From the NCBI GenBank assembly GCA_964036045.1, contig OZ038388.1, positions 29,533,759 through 29,597,758 of the forward strand: a DNA stretch of 64,000 bases, read 5' to 3'. Below, in pieces: positions 11,952 to 23,381 of this stretch (its first letter is position 1; every line of letters starts with the position of its first letter). The stretch is from Eutreptiella sp. 'Long Island Sound 2002'. Its lineage: Eukaryota > Euglenozoa > Euglenophyceae > Eutreptiales > Eutreptiaceae. The notes beneath the pieces were generated by a model. The model saw only the letters and a program-made list of their open reading frames with translations, was not told the DNA's origin and made no database searches. The position numbers and the translations under genes were made by a program.

Positions 11952-12968
11952 TCAGATCAGGTCGTAGCACCCCGGAGCGATGAATCCCCATAATTGTTGG
12001 AGGCGATGGAACGAGCGTGGTGGCGCGGGCTGTGCAGCCTCCACAGGGCTGCGGCTGATCGCCAGCATGTCCTGCACGGTCTTGGGGGCCTCATCAGGGC
12101 AGGGGCAGGTTGCCACAGTGCCCTGCTCGTTCGTGGTTGCCTCCTCGGCCTGCTCAGCCCCTGAGGGGGCGCATTGGACATCCTTCTCGGCCTCCTTGAC
12201 CCCTGAGCGGACATCCCTGAAGTTCAAGGGGTCCTCCACGGGGCTCTGCGGTTCGGCCGCGGTGGTCAACTCCATGAGCTCCTCTGGGGTGGGTTAAGGG
12301 GGTTGATTCGGCCCCGTCTCAGCCCCGGCGGCGCACGCGGGGTCATTCAGGACCTCGGGGGCCTCGCTCAGGACTGTGGAGTCATCAGGGGCCGGCGACG
12401 AGGCCCTTGGGGCTGGCTCGGGCCCTTCACGTTGTCGTCGGCTCTGCACTTGTCGACCTGCTCGACATCCTCTCTGGCGGCGGCGGCGTGGGAAGCTCGT
12501 CACCGTTGTTGGTGCACGCAGTTCCCATGATCTCTTTGATGATCTCGTAGGCGCCGGCCATTGTTGAGTTGGCGGCAACCGTTGGGGCTGCCCTTCAACT
12601 GATGGTCACCTCCATGGCTGCGAGGGGGCGGCCACTGAGATGGGGGCCTCCCCTTGAGGGGATTAAGGCGCCTGGCTCAAGGGGTGGTCCTGAGCTGGGG
12701 CTGCCGGGCTCGCTGGTCTCGAAGAGGTCGTTAGGGGGGTGCTGACGGCCTCCTTGGTCACTGAGATCCTCTTCTTCATGAACTCCAAGCGCTCCCCGAT
12801 GGCCAGGGCTGGCCTGCATACCCGCAGGGCAGGACCCAAGTCAATGACGAGGTCCTCCAAGATAGCGAGGCGCGCCATGCCGCATTGGATGGTGAAGCGC
12901 TCTCTCCCGAACTCTTCCAACTCCATGAGGGCCTTGGTGAGGGCGTCCATGGTCTCTTTGAAGTCCAT
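11952..12968 (-). pseudogene. Degenerate gag-like frame of the giant-LTR element
   Basis: Starting at an ATG at 12968 (95 bp inside the 5' LTR), a single frame runs to 11952 with three in-frame stops (near 12663, 12610 and 12291). The first 70 residues look like a helical, charged protein (MDFKETMDALTKALMELEEF onward); the rest is Pro/Glu/Ala-rich and ends in QQLWGFIAPGCYDLI. Position just inside the 5' LTR is where gag belongs, but there is no zinc knuckle or recognisable capsid motif, so gag is an inference from position. Part of the middle also looks coding in another frame, suggesting frameshifts. Confidence 0.4.
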
Positions 12969-14214
12969 CTCCGAGGGATTGACACTTTCCAAGGATAAGG
13001 GGCTTAATTTGCGCCTTACCGATGGCGCTCGGGATATGGGGCTGGTCGATGCTTCGATTTGCTGTTGCGGGGCTACCGTCCCCAGGTCGACCCTTTCCAA
13101 GCCCATGCGGCCTCCTCCCTTGCACGTAAGCGTAGCACAAGAAGAAGACCACTCACATCCACTCGAACTCAGTAAGCATCCATCGGGATTGCGAAATTGA
13201 AGCAATTTCTTTGAGGTCTAAACAACAAAGGAAAGAAAGCATGTACAAATGGTCATAGGAACATGTAAATCCTCGAAGGCATGTCCCGGTTAGGGTAAGG
13301 CGCAGTAATCAACATGAGTCACAAAGACAGAGGCATCAAGGCAGGAGAGGGAGGGACAAAGGGAGCGCACTCTCCCACGCAGCACATCCTGGGTAGCCTG
13401 ATTCAGGATCCCGGAGGAGGAAGAACAAAACATGCAAAAACAACAAGACATGGGTAAGGCCCATCGGCTGTCAAAGCCTACCCTAGTTGGGGGGTTGTCA
13501 CTCTCCACTCCCGGCACTACAGGACCCCAGAAGCGGGGGTCTACTGCCTACACACTCCCTCTCCATCCTCCCTGAATATCCAAACTGGAGTCACCTTGGG
13601 GCAGGCGATTGCCCCACCACACCACCGTAGGGGGGGGGGGTGGTCCTGGGTGCCTATGAGACTTAGGCCCCAGAAATTCTGTGGAGAAGGGGGTAAAGTG
13701 GTATATCACCCATACCACCTCGGGATCCCACATCCCAAAAGGAAACAAGGGTGATTGGGGGTAGCCAGGACCTTCACCCTGACACACGTAGAGGGGCAGG
13801 ACCCAACTCCACACGGGCTCTGAAACCTAGCAAGGGAAGCAGGGCACAAAAACAGGCAAAACCGAAAATCAGAGGTTACCCACTTCCACACACTTTCGCG
13901 CCAAGGCAAAGGGGATCGAACGATTCCATGTGGGCACATTCAAAGGGCATCAGTCCAACATTATGCCCACCACATATCCGAGTCTGTCTCCCTGATACCG
14001 TGTCACTGTCACAAGTCTGGTAGGCTGTGCACTTTGGTGAAATTCCCCTAAGTGAAAAACAAGGGAGAAAAGAATGCAATTAACTCCTGCATAGAATCAG
14101 TCTAAGGTCCAGGGAAGTGCATGCACAAAGGATCTGGGGAGGAGTTGATTGTCCTAAAAGGGTTGACCCTACGTCTCCCTCAAGTTGGAGCAAGGCAACA
14201 AACTCCAATACCCA

Positions 14215-14247
14215 CTTTTTGAGGTCATTTTTGGGGACGTCAAAAAG
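14215..14247. other. Inverted repeat in 5' LTR (one mismatch)
   Basis: Counterpart of 4444-4476 with GACGTC in place of GACCTC in the right arm, which breaks one pair of the 12-bp stem. Confidence 0.55.
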
Positions 14248-15594
14248 GGCTTATGCATACATTCCTGAGTCAGATTGGAAGTCAAAATTGAGATGACATA
14301 TGGGTTCGGTCCGATCCCATAAGGGTGGGCCATAACCGAAACTCCTCAAGTACAGCCACTAAACACTGATGAGAGGCCATGGGTAAAATACTGGTCCAAA
14401 TCGAGAAGCTGGCCTAACGTTTCCATGGCCCAGAAGTGACCTCATGAAATTTGGAATTTTGAACAGAATTCCAGGGAAAATTCAAAACAGTGAACCTGTG
14501 TACCAGCAACCTTCCAACAAATGCTCAATACAAAGTAGAGAGCACCATTGAAACATAGGAGAAGACTCCAAGGTCCAACTCCTCATAGGTTCTTTACTGT
14601 TTACCCGCCCAGTGACTACATGACAGGGTGGTTTTCAGGGTCCATAATGTACATCTCTGGGACCATGTAAAACCACTATCCTATACACTTGGCAGACTTG
14701 GTTCCAATGGATTGAGTAAGTAAGAGAACATACCAAAACACGTTCAAATACCCAAAGTAGAAACATTGGGGAGGTCTAGGGTCAGGAAACAAGGAGATGT
14801 GGCCCAAAGACCCAAATGAACCAAGTGAATGAAGTGAACACACAAAATGTGAAATCTCCAAAACGTTTTGTAGATTGCAATGGTGTGATAAGCCCAAAGT
14901 GAGTTATAACCATGTAAAAGCATGCAGTTTTCAGTGAGAAGCATGTTCTTCCATTGCAATCAACAAGTGGGTTCGAACTCAACATGTACATGAAGATATG
15001 AGTTCGAAAAGACAACCCATAACTGAGTAAATTTTGGCAATGTGCTCATGACCAAATTCACTATAAGCAGAAATAGGCCAAAATGGCAGATAGAAAATTG
15101 CTCGTAGCGTAAACACCAAAATCGACGACGACCCATAGTGACCATAGAGAAATAGTAGAGACCATGAAGACCACAAAGGATCGAACGTTGGACCAAAAAC
15201 TCAATAGTAGTGGATCTCCATGGTCAGCACAAGTGAACACATGAAAAATATAAAATTCAAGACACAGTCACTAAAATTCATGTGTAGCCCTATGTAGGAT
15301 TATGCACGGCTGAGCAAAGTGCATTGTCAAAAGTGAACACATGCCACAACAGGCAAAAACAACACTTAGACTCAAACCCGATGCGAGCTTGGAGATCCAA
15401 GCTCGAAAAGTAGGCCCATGAAAGGACAAAAATGAGTGATTTTTGGCATAAAATGAATAAGCCAAAATGTGCTCAAAAAAGTTTAAAACTTCGAACCAAA
15501 AGATGTCAAAAGCATCGAATCGCAACCAAAACTCAAACATATATTGTTTGTACTCACCAAGTACGCACAAAATGAGCTCTTACTTATTTTCCGT

Positions 15595-15623
15595 CGCCAC
15601 TATATCTTGGAGATATAGTGGCG
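15595..15623. other. Perfect 13-bp inverted repeat in 5' LTR
   Basis: Identical to 5823-5851, so the palindrome survived the divergence that separates the two LTRs elsewhere. Confidence 0.6.
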
Positions 15624-16858
15624 AACTTCGAGCACATGAAAACAAAGTGCTCAAAATCTCGAAACAAAACTTGACGCCGAAAATTACCATTGGCTCAAAC
15701 GAGCTCAAATCAAGGTGATTCTGAAACTAGAGAGTCGTCGGTACGACGCCAGAAAACAATGACGAGAACCATCGACAATGACGCGACACACTGACTCGAA
15801 AAAGTGACTACATGAACACAACAAAAATGCACTATTTATGCATGAAAGTGGGTCCCACCATGGAGTGTGGTGACCCACCACCACAATGACTCGTGATTGC
15901 AAAGGGAAGGGAAGGCAAACCAAAGTGTTTCCCAATGTTGGCTTCACCCTGGAGTCAATGAAATCGGCTTGACCTTGGAACTCACCATGGTCACCAAACC
16001 ACAACCAAAACTCAATTCAATCCTAATAGTTTAGTCATATCTCCAAACTGACTTGCAACTCACACAAACAAATAACATACCATTGTAGAGGAGAGTCATG
16101 CCATTCCATTGCATCTCTTCTCAAGAGAAATGGATGGAAAATATCAATTCACGGTTAGGCAGAAGTGAGCACATGAAATGCGTAAGATGTGCATGCCATG
16201 CCTAATCTAACAATGGGGGGTAAAAGAAAAAGGCACTGTAAGGTGCTGGCACTGATGCCTGAGCTATCCCTATACTTTAAATGGCTGGGCACCATGACGT
16301 TAAGGGGTTTTTGAAAATAGTGGCACCGGAACCTGAACTTTTAATTCCCTATCATAAACTAAGTATTGACTATTACAACCGTGCAGTCAGAATTAATTCA
16401 GCTCAACAGGATGAAGTTGGCGTAAAGACCAGTTCATGGTCTCGCGATTTGGGTCGCCAGATCGCAACTGGCAGTTCGCCCGCAAATTGGCGCGACGCCG
16501 GTTCACCACCAGGCCGCCGCCAATATCTAACTTCTGTACCTATGCGAATTTAAGGCAACTTCAGAAAGGTATCAACAGGGCAATGAATTCCCTAATGACT
16601 GGTACAAAAGCGGTGGAAAAAGACGCCGAGTTCAATGATATCTCTCCTGCAGGCTCAAGTCAAAAGGACAATGAAAGGAAAGGTTAAGGGGGGACGAAGG
16701 CTAATGATATCCCTTATCAAATCCCATAGTGTGGGCCTTTAAGAGGCTACACAAAGGGATGACGGGGGTCAGCACAAGGAGGAGTATGTGTCCCCATAAC
16801 CGGGGATCAGGCTCCACAAAGGGGACTGGGGTGCGCCGGGCATCACGCAAACCAAACA

Positions 16859-18025
16859 GGCGGCTGATGAATACGTAAAATTGTGGATATGCCGGCGGTA
16901 ACAATTGCAGGCGCCAATGAAACTCCGCACGTCGTGTAGACCCTTCTTAGGGTCATCACGTATCCGCATGTCTTGCAGGCGTTGCATCTTAGATGCGGCT
17001 GGCTTCCACCAGCCATACCAAACATCAAAACATAGATACTCCATCTCCTCACACATGAACTCACATTTCTCGAGTTTGATGCGGAGATGGTTTTCCTGAC
17101 AGACAGTGAAAAACTCTTGTAGGGGGAGGATATGATCCTCCTTGGTATTAGTACCCAGGCTCACGTCATCGATGTGTGCCTCCATCTCAGCCCCGCGGGA
17201 AACCAGTTCCTGTACAAGGGGTCTGCGTCTCAGGATACATAGGATTTTATTCATCGGCTCCTGAAAGACAGCACGGGCATTCGCGACACCGAAGGGCATG
17301 ACTTTCCGGCAGAAGACACGGCCCTTAGGGCTTACAAAGGCGAGCAGTTCCTGGGCTGCTCGGGTTAGGTCTACCTGCCAGAAGCCACTGCGCTTGTCCA
17401 TCTTAGTTTTGAATCGGCACTTAGCGATTCTGTCCAGGGTGTTCTCCATGTTGGGGATACTCCCTGAGTGGTTCTGGGCCTTTTTGTTGACCTCACTGTA
17501 GTCAACGACCAAGCGCATGGCAGTGGAACCAGGTTTAGCCACCAGAAAACAAGGGTCACAGTGGCGGGGGTAGTCCCCGTGTTTATATTCCTCGACAAGG
17601 CCAGCATCTATACATTCCTGGATCTGGCGTTCGACCTCGTCGATCTGGTCTTGTGGGACAGCGTATGGATGCCGTCTTACCACGGACCCGTCATACTCTG
17701 GTTTGAGTTTGAGGTCCATCTGGACCAGTTGTTTGCAAGACAGGGATGGCGGCAACGCCCCAAAAACCTCCTGATATTTCTGGATGAGGTTACTGAGACG
17801 GGGGTCTAGGTTCATGCTCTCCAGTTTCTCAACAAAATCCTCCTCAGCATGGAGGTTGCTCTTCCCTTTTTCCTGTTTCTTCATACGCCCGATGGTTTCA
17901 GGGGGTAGTTCATCATCCCAGTCCTGGCGACCCTGCTGGGCATAGTGGAGGGAGTATACCAGAGGTACCTCAGGATCGGGAAGAGTCATCTCTTCATCAT
18001 CCTCCTCGGACCATATAGACGTTTT
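16859..18025 (-). pseudogene. Ty3/gypsy reverse transcriptase fragment (G1)
   Basis: Same frame as the protease/methylase-like segment, separated by one TGA. RT landmarks: QDQIDEVERQIQECIDAGLV, LVVDYSEVNKK, FKTKMDKRSGFWQVDL, KVMPFGVANARAVFQEPMN, and AHIDDVSLGTN in the position of the YxDD box. It stops within FIGACNCYRRHIHNF at the giant-LTR insertion; the final 40 or so codons of the longer frame are LTR sequence. RNase H and integrase continue at 3269. Confidence 0.9.
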
Positions 18026-19319
18026 TCAAGTCCTCTCGAGGAGGTCCAGGCAGGTTCGTCGCTCAATACTCTGAGCATTAGCCCATAGAACTTGTTGGAG
18101 ATCCTGTACATCGTACCAGGAGACAGGCATATTGTTGGGAGAGGGTTTAGCGCCAGGTACCTGACCTGTAGGGCCATCTGTGGCCTGCATGGCGAATACA
18201 GCGTGGTCATGGGACCCGCCATGAGTGGACTCACCAAGGTTCACCTCATCCATAAGCAGCTGCGCTAGGAAAGCGCTGTGCTTCAGTGTCACCACATCTG
18301 GGTCTACCGGGGGTATAACACTGGCGATATCGCTGAGGCGGTCGTCAGCATCAGCCAAGGGAGTAGAGACGGCTGGCGTCTCCTGCTCATCGGAGCACTC
18401 ACCACTCCTAGTAGTGACCAAAGAGTACTCGGATCTTTTCTTAGGATCCAGGAGGGTAAGGCCTCTGTTTTCGACCATCAACTCCTTGAGTACCACCTGG
18501 TCGAGGTCACTCACAGGTAAGGGGTTTAGAGAGCCATGTACGATGGACAGGAAACTGCCCCATTCAGAAGGGGGCATGGTCTCTTGAGAGTCCTCAGGGA
18601 GGTAGATTGGACCATTGGGGAGTTCAGTTATTCCCACTGTCATACGGTCCAACAGTCGTCTCCAATAGGCGTGTTCGCATGTGGTACCCCAGTCGGGGGT
18701 ACACAAGACCACTCTCGCTCCTTCAAGGGCGATTTTTGTAAGCACCTTAGCGAGTAGAGAGAATGAGGGACTAGCATAGCACAACCCCATCCGTTTCCAA
18801 TAGAAGCGGTAGGCGTTTTTCAGATAACGTGAGCAATAGAGCTGCATCATGTGCTGCTCTTCAATGGCGAACAGTTCCACCTGTACTTCATTCAGGTCTA
18901 CCTGCAGGGCGGCCAGTCCATTTTCCAAGACGGGCCGCAACAACTGATAGTTTGCAGTTCGATAAGACTGGTTCACGTAGCGCAGACCGGATTCTTTTCG
19001 TCCTGACAGCTCCAGAGGGACAGAGAAACGGCCACTGCCAAAGTCGCACTGAAGGGCATAGGGACATTGCAAAGACAACAGTTTTACCCTGGGGGTTACG
19101 GCGCAGAAAATCTGTGCCGATGACAATGTCAAAGGCGTCGGTGTCCAGCACTTTTTGAATTATGTCAACATCTCTGTGGGTTCTCATGGGTTTGGCTATA
19201 CTCACAGTGGTATATACAGGGGGTGTAGTGGCTCCCAGTGGCTGCCTGTGGTCCCCAATGGGTCCATGCATCACCTCTGTGGCCCAGCGCCAACCCAGCG
19301 AGTGTACCTGTGGCTTCAC
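18026..19319 (-). pseudogene. Ty3/gypsy protease C-terminus and DIRS-type methylase-like domain (G1)
   Basis: The segment from 19319 carries the second half of a retropepsin (VLDTDAFDIVIGTDFL). After a frameshift near 19080 the frame 19132-18026 has a module at about 18880-18622: VELFAIEEQHMM, LYCS, CYASPSFSLLAKVLTKI, VVLCTPDWG. It aligns residue by residue with G2 (30819-30559) and resembles the VDLFAS...NPPF...VPLW module of DIRS1-like elements, assigned there to a Dam-type adenine methyltransferase fold. The NPPF position reads SPSF, so catalysis is unlikely. The frame continues through an acidic linker to a TGA at 18026 and, after it, to the RT. Confidence 0.7.
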
Positions 19320-19330
19320 CTAGTGCCAGT

Positions 19331-20309
19331 GGAACAAAGTCACAGTATGCACAGCAAAACATTCCAGAAACGAAAACCAGGAGAACACCTGGAAAGCACC
19401 TTGAAAAAACAGAGCTGTCACTCCCCTCAGGGCTGGTGCCCCTGTGATTCTGGACGGAGCGTGCATTTTCAGCAACAGAATGAATGCTGCCAGGGAAAAA
19501 GAAAAACAGACTGTTACCGAAAATATAACTAATAATGCAGGGGTCGGGGAAGGGGACAGTGCAGGGCCTGTGGTTGAGGGGGAGGGAGGGGGGGGGGGCA
19601 AGTGCCGGCAGAAGAAACAATCACATGGTTTGACCGGCAGTGAAAACAAAAGTAGAAGAGGCCGAAATTAGGGGCTATGTACAGCTCCCTGCAGGCGACG
19701 TAGAAGGAGAAGTCGGAACCCTCGGTCAATATTGGCGATGGAAATTCTGCACTCTGAGGAAAGGGTAGGGCAGGGAAGAGGGTAGACAGGCGCTGGCAAG
19801 TCACGTCAGGCAAGTCGAATCGCAACATGAAGCCACAGGAGGGGTCGGGTAGTCGGGGAGGGGGGCAGACAGAGAACCAGGTACACACAGGGGGGGGGTT
19901 GGCGAAATGCCATCATGAACCGAAACGCCTGCGATGCCGGCGGTCGTCGTGTTGAGGGGGGCAGGTGGAAGGGGAGAGCTGGCTCGTGAGCTATCAGAGC
20001 GGTACGGAACCACTGGACTTGCGGGTGCGATCAAGTGAAAAACAGAGGGTTCGTGACTAGGACTACATTAAAAAATAACCATTGCAGTGTAGGCAAAGAA
20101 GAGTAGGTAAAGACTGCGACGCTGCTGCTCTAGTCTGGGGTGCACGGTATGACAGCTACCGGTCTCAGGAACTCTTGTATAGAAGCCTGCCGGCGACGCT
20201 CAGGGACAGAGGGACCTGTCGGTGATTTTTGGTGCGGCTTTTTGCTCTGTTTTTCTCTGGAGGGAGATCGTTTGCGCTTGGGAGCGGCCCGTCGCGTCGG
20301 TTTTGGGCA
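19331..20309 (-). other. LINE L1 3' UTR
   Basis: About 980 bp with no credible protein. Contains G- and A-rich runs, for example a G run near 19590. The border with the truncated protease of G1 is near 19325-19340. Confidence 0.45.
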
Positions 20310-23300
20310 TTACCTGGAGGGGGACAGCAGCAGGGGGTGTGTACGAGTGTACGGTGGAGAGGGGGGGGGCCTGTCGGATGTGCTGAAAGTGCCGTGTGAA
20401 TCGTAGAAAGTGTTTGCTGTGAGTGGGGGTGGGAGGGGATCGGGTAGCGGATAACTTTCTCTGTGCAAGCATACGCTCTTACAAACCGCGGTGAGGCGTT
20501 TGTTGCGCTCTGGGAGTGCATCATACAGAGCACCCAGCAAATTTTTATCAGGGGCAAGGGCAGAGTACAGGGTGAGGGGCACCAGCGTGCGTGCAAAATT
20601 GCGCATCTCTCCTTTCGTGCGGTTACCCCGCAGCCATGAATGCACGTTTGGGGCTATGGAAGGTCCCCAGGCATCTGCCATTTGGTGGAGGAAAGGGCGA
20701 AATTGATCGCAGAAAGCGACGCATGAGGTAAGATCAAGGGGGTGTTGGTGTCCACAATCAGGGCACTTACGTTCAGCGAGGTCGAAGTGGGGGGCCGCCC
20801 CCTTCACTCCTTTGACACCCATGACCCACTTATCAGCAAACGCGCTAAACCAGGAGTAACTGGAGGACCAGTCGAAACTTGTTTTGATGTGTATGCCGGT
20901 ATGCTGGTGTCTGGGGTAAAGAGACATTTTTTGGGAACCTCCAAACTTGTGGATTACCGGGCTTTTACCAAAGGTGACTGAGTGTAACGAAGGCAGCTGA
21001 CGGTGGATATGCAGGACTCTGACGGCATAGCCGGTGTATTTTGCCAGGGCATCTGCCATTACATTGCCTTGAAAGCCCACGTGAGCCTTAAGGCAACCTA
21101 TCCCAGAATGCAAATTCACACTGTCAAGTAGGTCAGCCACAGCCACTTGCCAAGTGCCCTGAGTAGAGGTTGAAGGTGGGGGGCGGCTGGAGCCAGAAAT
21201 GTATGCGTCATCACACTGTACTATTTGCGCATTGTCAACGCAGAAAAAAACTGTACCGCGTGTGCCCACAGACTGCAAGTAACGGGTTGCTTGAATGAAA
21301 GCCAAGAATTCTGAGTTTTTACTGGAGTGGTAAGGGCAGGGTATGGCTAGTCCCAGGGTGGTGCCATCTGGCCACACAATTATGGCCGCAGAGCCCGACC
21401 AGGGGTTGTCCCATGAACGATCGAGATAGACCCACACCCAGTTATGAGCATCCGGATGTGGGGCGGCCATGGCAACACTGGTACAGTCCCAAGCGAGCAA
21501 GGCATGAACCTGCAGAGCAGCCGGAGGGCGTGGATAACCAAAGACCTGTCCTTGGGGGACTGCATCGATGTACTGAGAGGAGTCGGGGAAAGGGTAGGGT
21601 GGGAGAGGGAGGGGTGGGGTCAGGAGCAGGGGGGCCAGGAGGTGGTGCAAGCTCAGAGGGGGGCCCTCTGGTCCCCCCCCCCGGGGTGTGTGCTCAGCGA
21701 AGTTGTGGATCTTGTCCTTTACGGAAAAAAGAGTATGGTCTATATCGAACTTAACGATGCTGGCTGCGGCGTGTTGGTCGTAGTGTTGGACAGTGCCAGT
21801 GAACCACCCATTGGAGAACTCAACGTGAATACATTCACCTGAGGTCAACTGAGAGGTAGGGCACGGGTTCCATTCACCGAAGCCGTGGCATCTCCCGCCT
21901 AAGGCGTATACCGCATCCACGAAAGCATTTTGTAGCCAGTTCGCCCTTGCGGTGGTGCGAGCCTGGCGAACCCACTGATTGCTCTGGCGCGGGCCGTCCC
22001 CTTGGAGGTACCGCATGGAGTAATTGAAAATTTGAGTGTGCATGAATACTTTGAAGGCTGTGAGGTTGAGAGAACCTTGGGCGCGGCCAGCGTGCCTATT
22101 TTTGGCGGAAAGAGAACGTGGGAGCTTTCCGTGAATGGCGAGGTTAGGCCAGATGCATTGCTCCACAGAGTGGAGTTCAGCGTCCGTGAGGGGTCCTGCT
22201 AAGAGGCGAAAAGCAATGTTGGGCTGGAGTTGCTTGTTGCAGAGCATAATGAGTTCAGAGGCTGTGAGTCCGATGGGGGCGAGATGAGTAAAAAAAGAGC
22301 GAATCTCTGATTTGATGAACTCTAGTATTTTTTGACCCTGGTCACTGGTGAAGAAATCAACACCTAGGTATTTGTAAACTTTGTGGGGGCTGCCGGTTGA
22401 GTCCCACGTGGCGATAGAAGCGCCATGACAGGAGTGGATTTCGGTTTGGGCCGAGCCGCGCATGGCATGCAGCTCAGTTTTGCCGACATTCATATCCAGC
22501 CCGAGCTCTCTAGCCGGGCCATCGAATGCCTCGAAGACTGTTTTGATGTCTTCGATAGAGCGGGCCCAAAAAAGGATGTCATCCACAAAAGCGTGGATAC
22601 GTTTTTCAAGTCCCCACTGAATTTTGGTGTCGAGGTAGAAAAACATTAAATTCAGGTATAAAATAAAAAGGAGGGGGCTGAGGGGGCAACCTTGCCTGAC
22701 TCCCCTTTCCTGAAGGTGGCCCTTTGTGGTGACACCTTCGATGAGTCGGTGGTCGTAGGAGTGAGTGTAAAGGCGCCTGATGGAGTCGATGAGTTGTTGC
22801 AGTAGTCCGTATCCCTCTAGGGTTTTCCATAGGGCCTTTAACAGTACTGAGTTAAAGGCCTTATTAAAATCGATGTAGAGGTGATAAAGCCTTCCTTTAC
22901 TCTGGAGCATGCGGGACACCACGTCATATACGTGCTCCCCACAGCGGTGACCCGCTAAACCTCCATGCTGACAACCATGCAAGAGGGAGTGCTGCTGTGT
23001 GGCGGCAGTGAGGTGTTTACATGGCCATGCAGCCGCTAATTTGACCAGGATCTGGATCAGGCAGATTGGGCGGTAATTTTCAGCTTTGCGTGGGTCTCCT
23101 TTTTTGTAAAGAAGGCAGACTCTGGACGCAGACCAGTTGGCCGGGGGGCCCTCGTGAACCACAACGTTTATAGCGCGCAAAAGGAGGCGCTTTATGGCAG
23201 GGGGGCATAAGGAGACAACGTTGTAATTCAGGTCATCTTCACGTGTGGCTTTGGAGGGGTTAGGCGGTGTGGTAATATCCCCTAGCCATTCGGTTGTCGG

Positions 23301-23381
23301 GGAAGGCAAGGAATGAGAAGTCACTTCTGGCGGGCAGTTGGGAACGCGAGAGATGTGGGCCGACAGTGTGCCCTCGAGAAC
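20310..23381 (-). CDS. LINE reverse transcriptase with RNase H (ORF2 C-terminal part, L1)
   Basis: Uninterrupted from the G2 LTR (23381) to a stop at 20310, about 1023 codons. RT motifs in order: KKGDPRKAENYRPICLI, YHLYIDFNKAFNSV (motif A Asp), RQGCPLSPLLF (motif B), HAFVDDILFWA (FVDD catalytic box). An RNase H follows: WVYLDRSW, NSEFLAF, FFCVDNAQIV and KAHVGFQGNVMADALAK supply the Asp, Glu, Asp, His/Asp set. The C-terminus holds a Cys/His cluster (KCPDCGHQH). RT plus RNase H in an APE-type LINE is typical of I-like or related clades; clade not assigned. The frame is intact but the upstream endonuclease is broken. Confidence 0.9.
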   Translation of the reverse strand, partial: VLEGTLSAHISRVPNCPPEVTSHSLPSPTTEWLGDITTPPNPSKATREDDLNYNVVSLCPPAIKRLLLRAINVVVHEGPPANWSASRVCLLYKKGDPRKAENYRPICLIQILVKLAAAWPCKHLTAATQQHSLLHGCQHGGLAGHRCGEHVYDVVSRMLQSKGRLYHLYIDFNKAFNSVLLKALWKTLEGYGLLQQLIDSIRRLYTHSYDHRLIEGVTTKGHLQERGVRQGCPLSPLLFILYLNLMFFYLDTKIQWGLEKRIHAFVDDILFWARSIEDIKTVFEAFDGPARELGLDMNVGKTELHAMRGSAQTEIHSCHGASIATWDSTGSPHKVYKYLGVDFFTSDQGQKILEFIKSEIRSFFTHLAPIGLTASELIMLCNKQLQPNIAFRLLAGPLTDAELHSVEQCIWPNLAIHGKLPRSLSAKNRHAGRAQGSLNLTAFKVFMHTQIFNYSMRYLQGDGPRQSNQWVRQARTTARANWLQNAFVDAVYALGGRCHGFGEWNPCPTSQLTSGECIHVEFSNGWFTGTVQHYDQHAAASIVKFDIDHTLFSVKDKIHNFAEHTPRGGGPEGPPLSLHHLLAPLLLTPPLPLPPYPFPDSSQYIDAVPQGQVFGYPRPPAALQVHALLAWDCTSVAMAAPHPDAHNWVWVYLDRSWDNPWSGSAAIIVWPDGTTLGLAIPCPYHSSKNSEFLAFIQATRYLQSVGTRGTVFFCVDNAQIVQCDDAYISGSSRPPPSTSTQGTWQVAVADLLDSVNLHSGIGCLKAHVGFQGNVMADALAKYTGYAVRVLHIHRQLPSLHSVTFGKSPVIHKFGGSQKMSLYPRHQHTGIHIKTSFDWSSSYSWFSAFADKWVMGVKGVKGAAPHFDLAERKCPDCGHQHPLDLTSCVAFCDQFRPFLHQMADAWGPSIAPNVHSWLRGNRTKGEMRNFARTLVPLTLYSALAPDKNLLGALYDALPERNKRLTAVCKSVCLHRESYPLPDPLPPPLTANTFYDSHGTFSTSDRPPPSPPYTRTHPLLLSPSR

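Larger units (their letters stand above)
3292..16858 (-). mobile_element. Giant-LTR non-autonomous retrotransposon (LARD-like)
   Basis: A 13.57 kb unit bounded by two direct repeats of 3796 bp each, 3292-7087 and 13063-16858, that align along their whole length with scattered substitutions and small indels. In - orientation each repeat starts TGTTTGGTTT and ends CAACA or GAACA, the TG...CA form of LTRs. A purine tract lies directly before the 3' LTR (7088-7098 read on -), fixing the orientation. The 5.98 kb interior has no RT, RNase H or integrase, only a degenerate gag-like frame. Long LTRs with a pol-less interior match the LARD definition. It sits inside the pol gene of G1. I could not find a perfect target-site duplication. 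Confidence 0.85.
13063..16858 (-). repeat. 5' LTR of the giant-LTR element
   Basis: 3796 bp partner of the left LTR and, from the purine-tract position, the 5' copy. Divergence from its partner is modest: single-base changes and 1-2 base indels throughout, for example the loss of one base-pair in the hairpin at 14215-14247. No TGG-type primer-binding site is obvious immediately inside it; the adjacent interior reads GCAAATCGAAGC on -. Confidence 0.9.
16859..19330 (-). mobile_element. Ty3/gypsy G1, 5' half (protease to RT)
   Basis: First half of G1 in its own direction. It begins inside the protease, so gag and the 5' LTR are missing; the neighbour at the truncated end is the 3' end of LINE L1. 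It ends at the giant-LTR element insertion at 16858. Confidence 0.8.
19331..23381 (-). mobile_element. LINE L1, 3' part (RT, RNase H, 3' UTR)
   Basis: Distal half of a LINE whose 5' half is at 44315-49999; the coding frame is cut by the G2 insertion at 23382-44314. About 1 kb of 3' UTR follows the stop at 20310. The exact 3' end is uncertain and is placed where G1 protease sequence starts; no poly-A or clear repeat tail is visible. Confidence 0.8.

Noticed and set aside
7088-16858. Target-site duplication around the giant-LTR element
   Set aside because: Flanks CTCCAGC (left) and GGCGGCT (right) do not match, and no 4-6 bp repeat fits the LTR ends.
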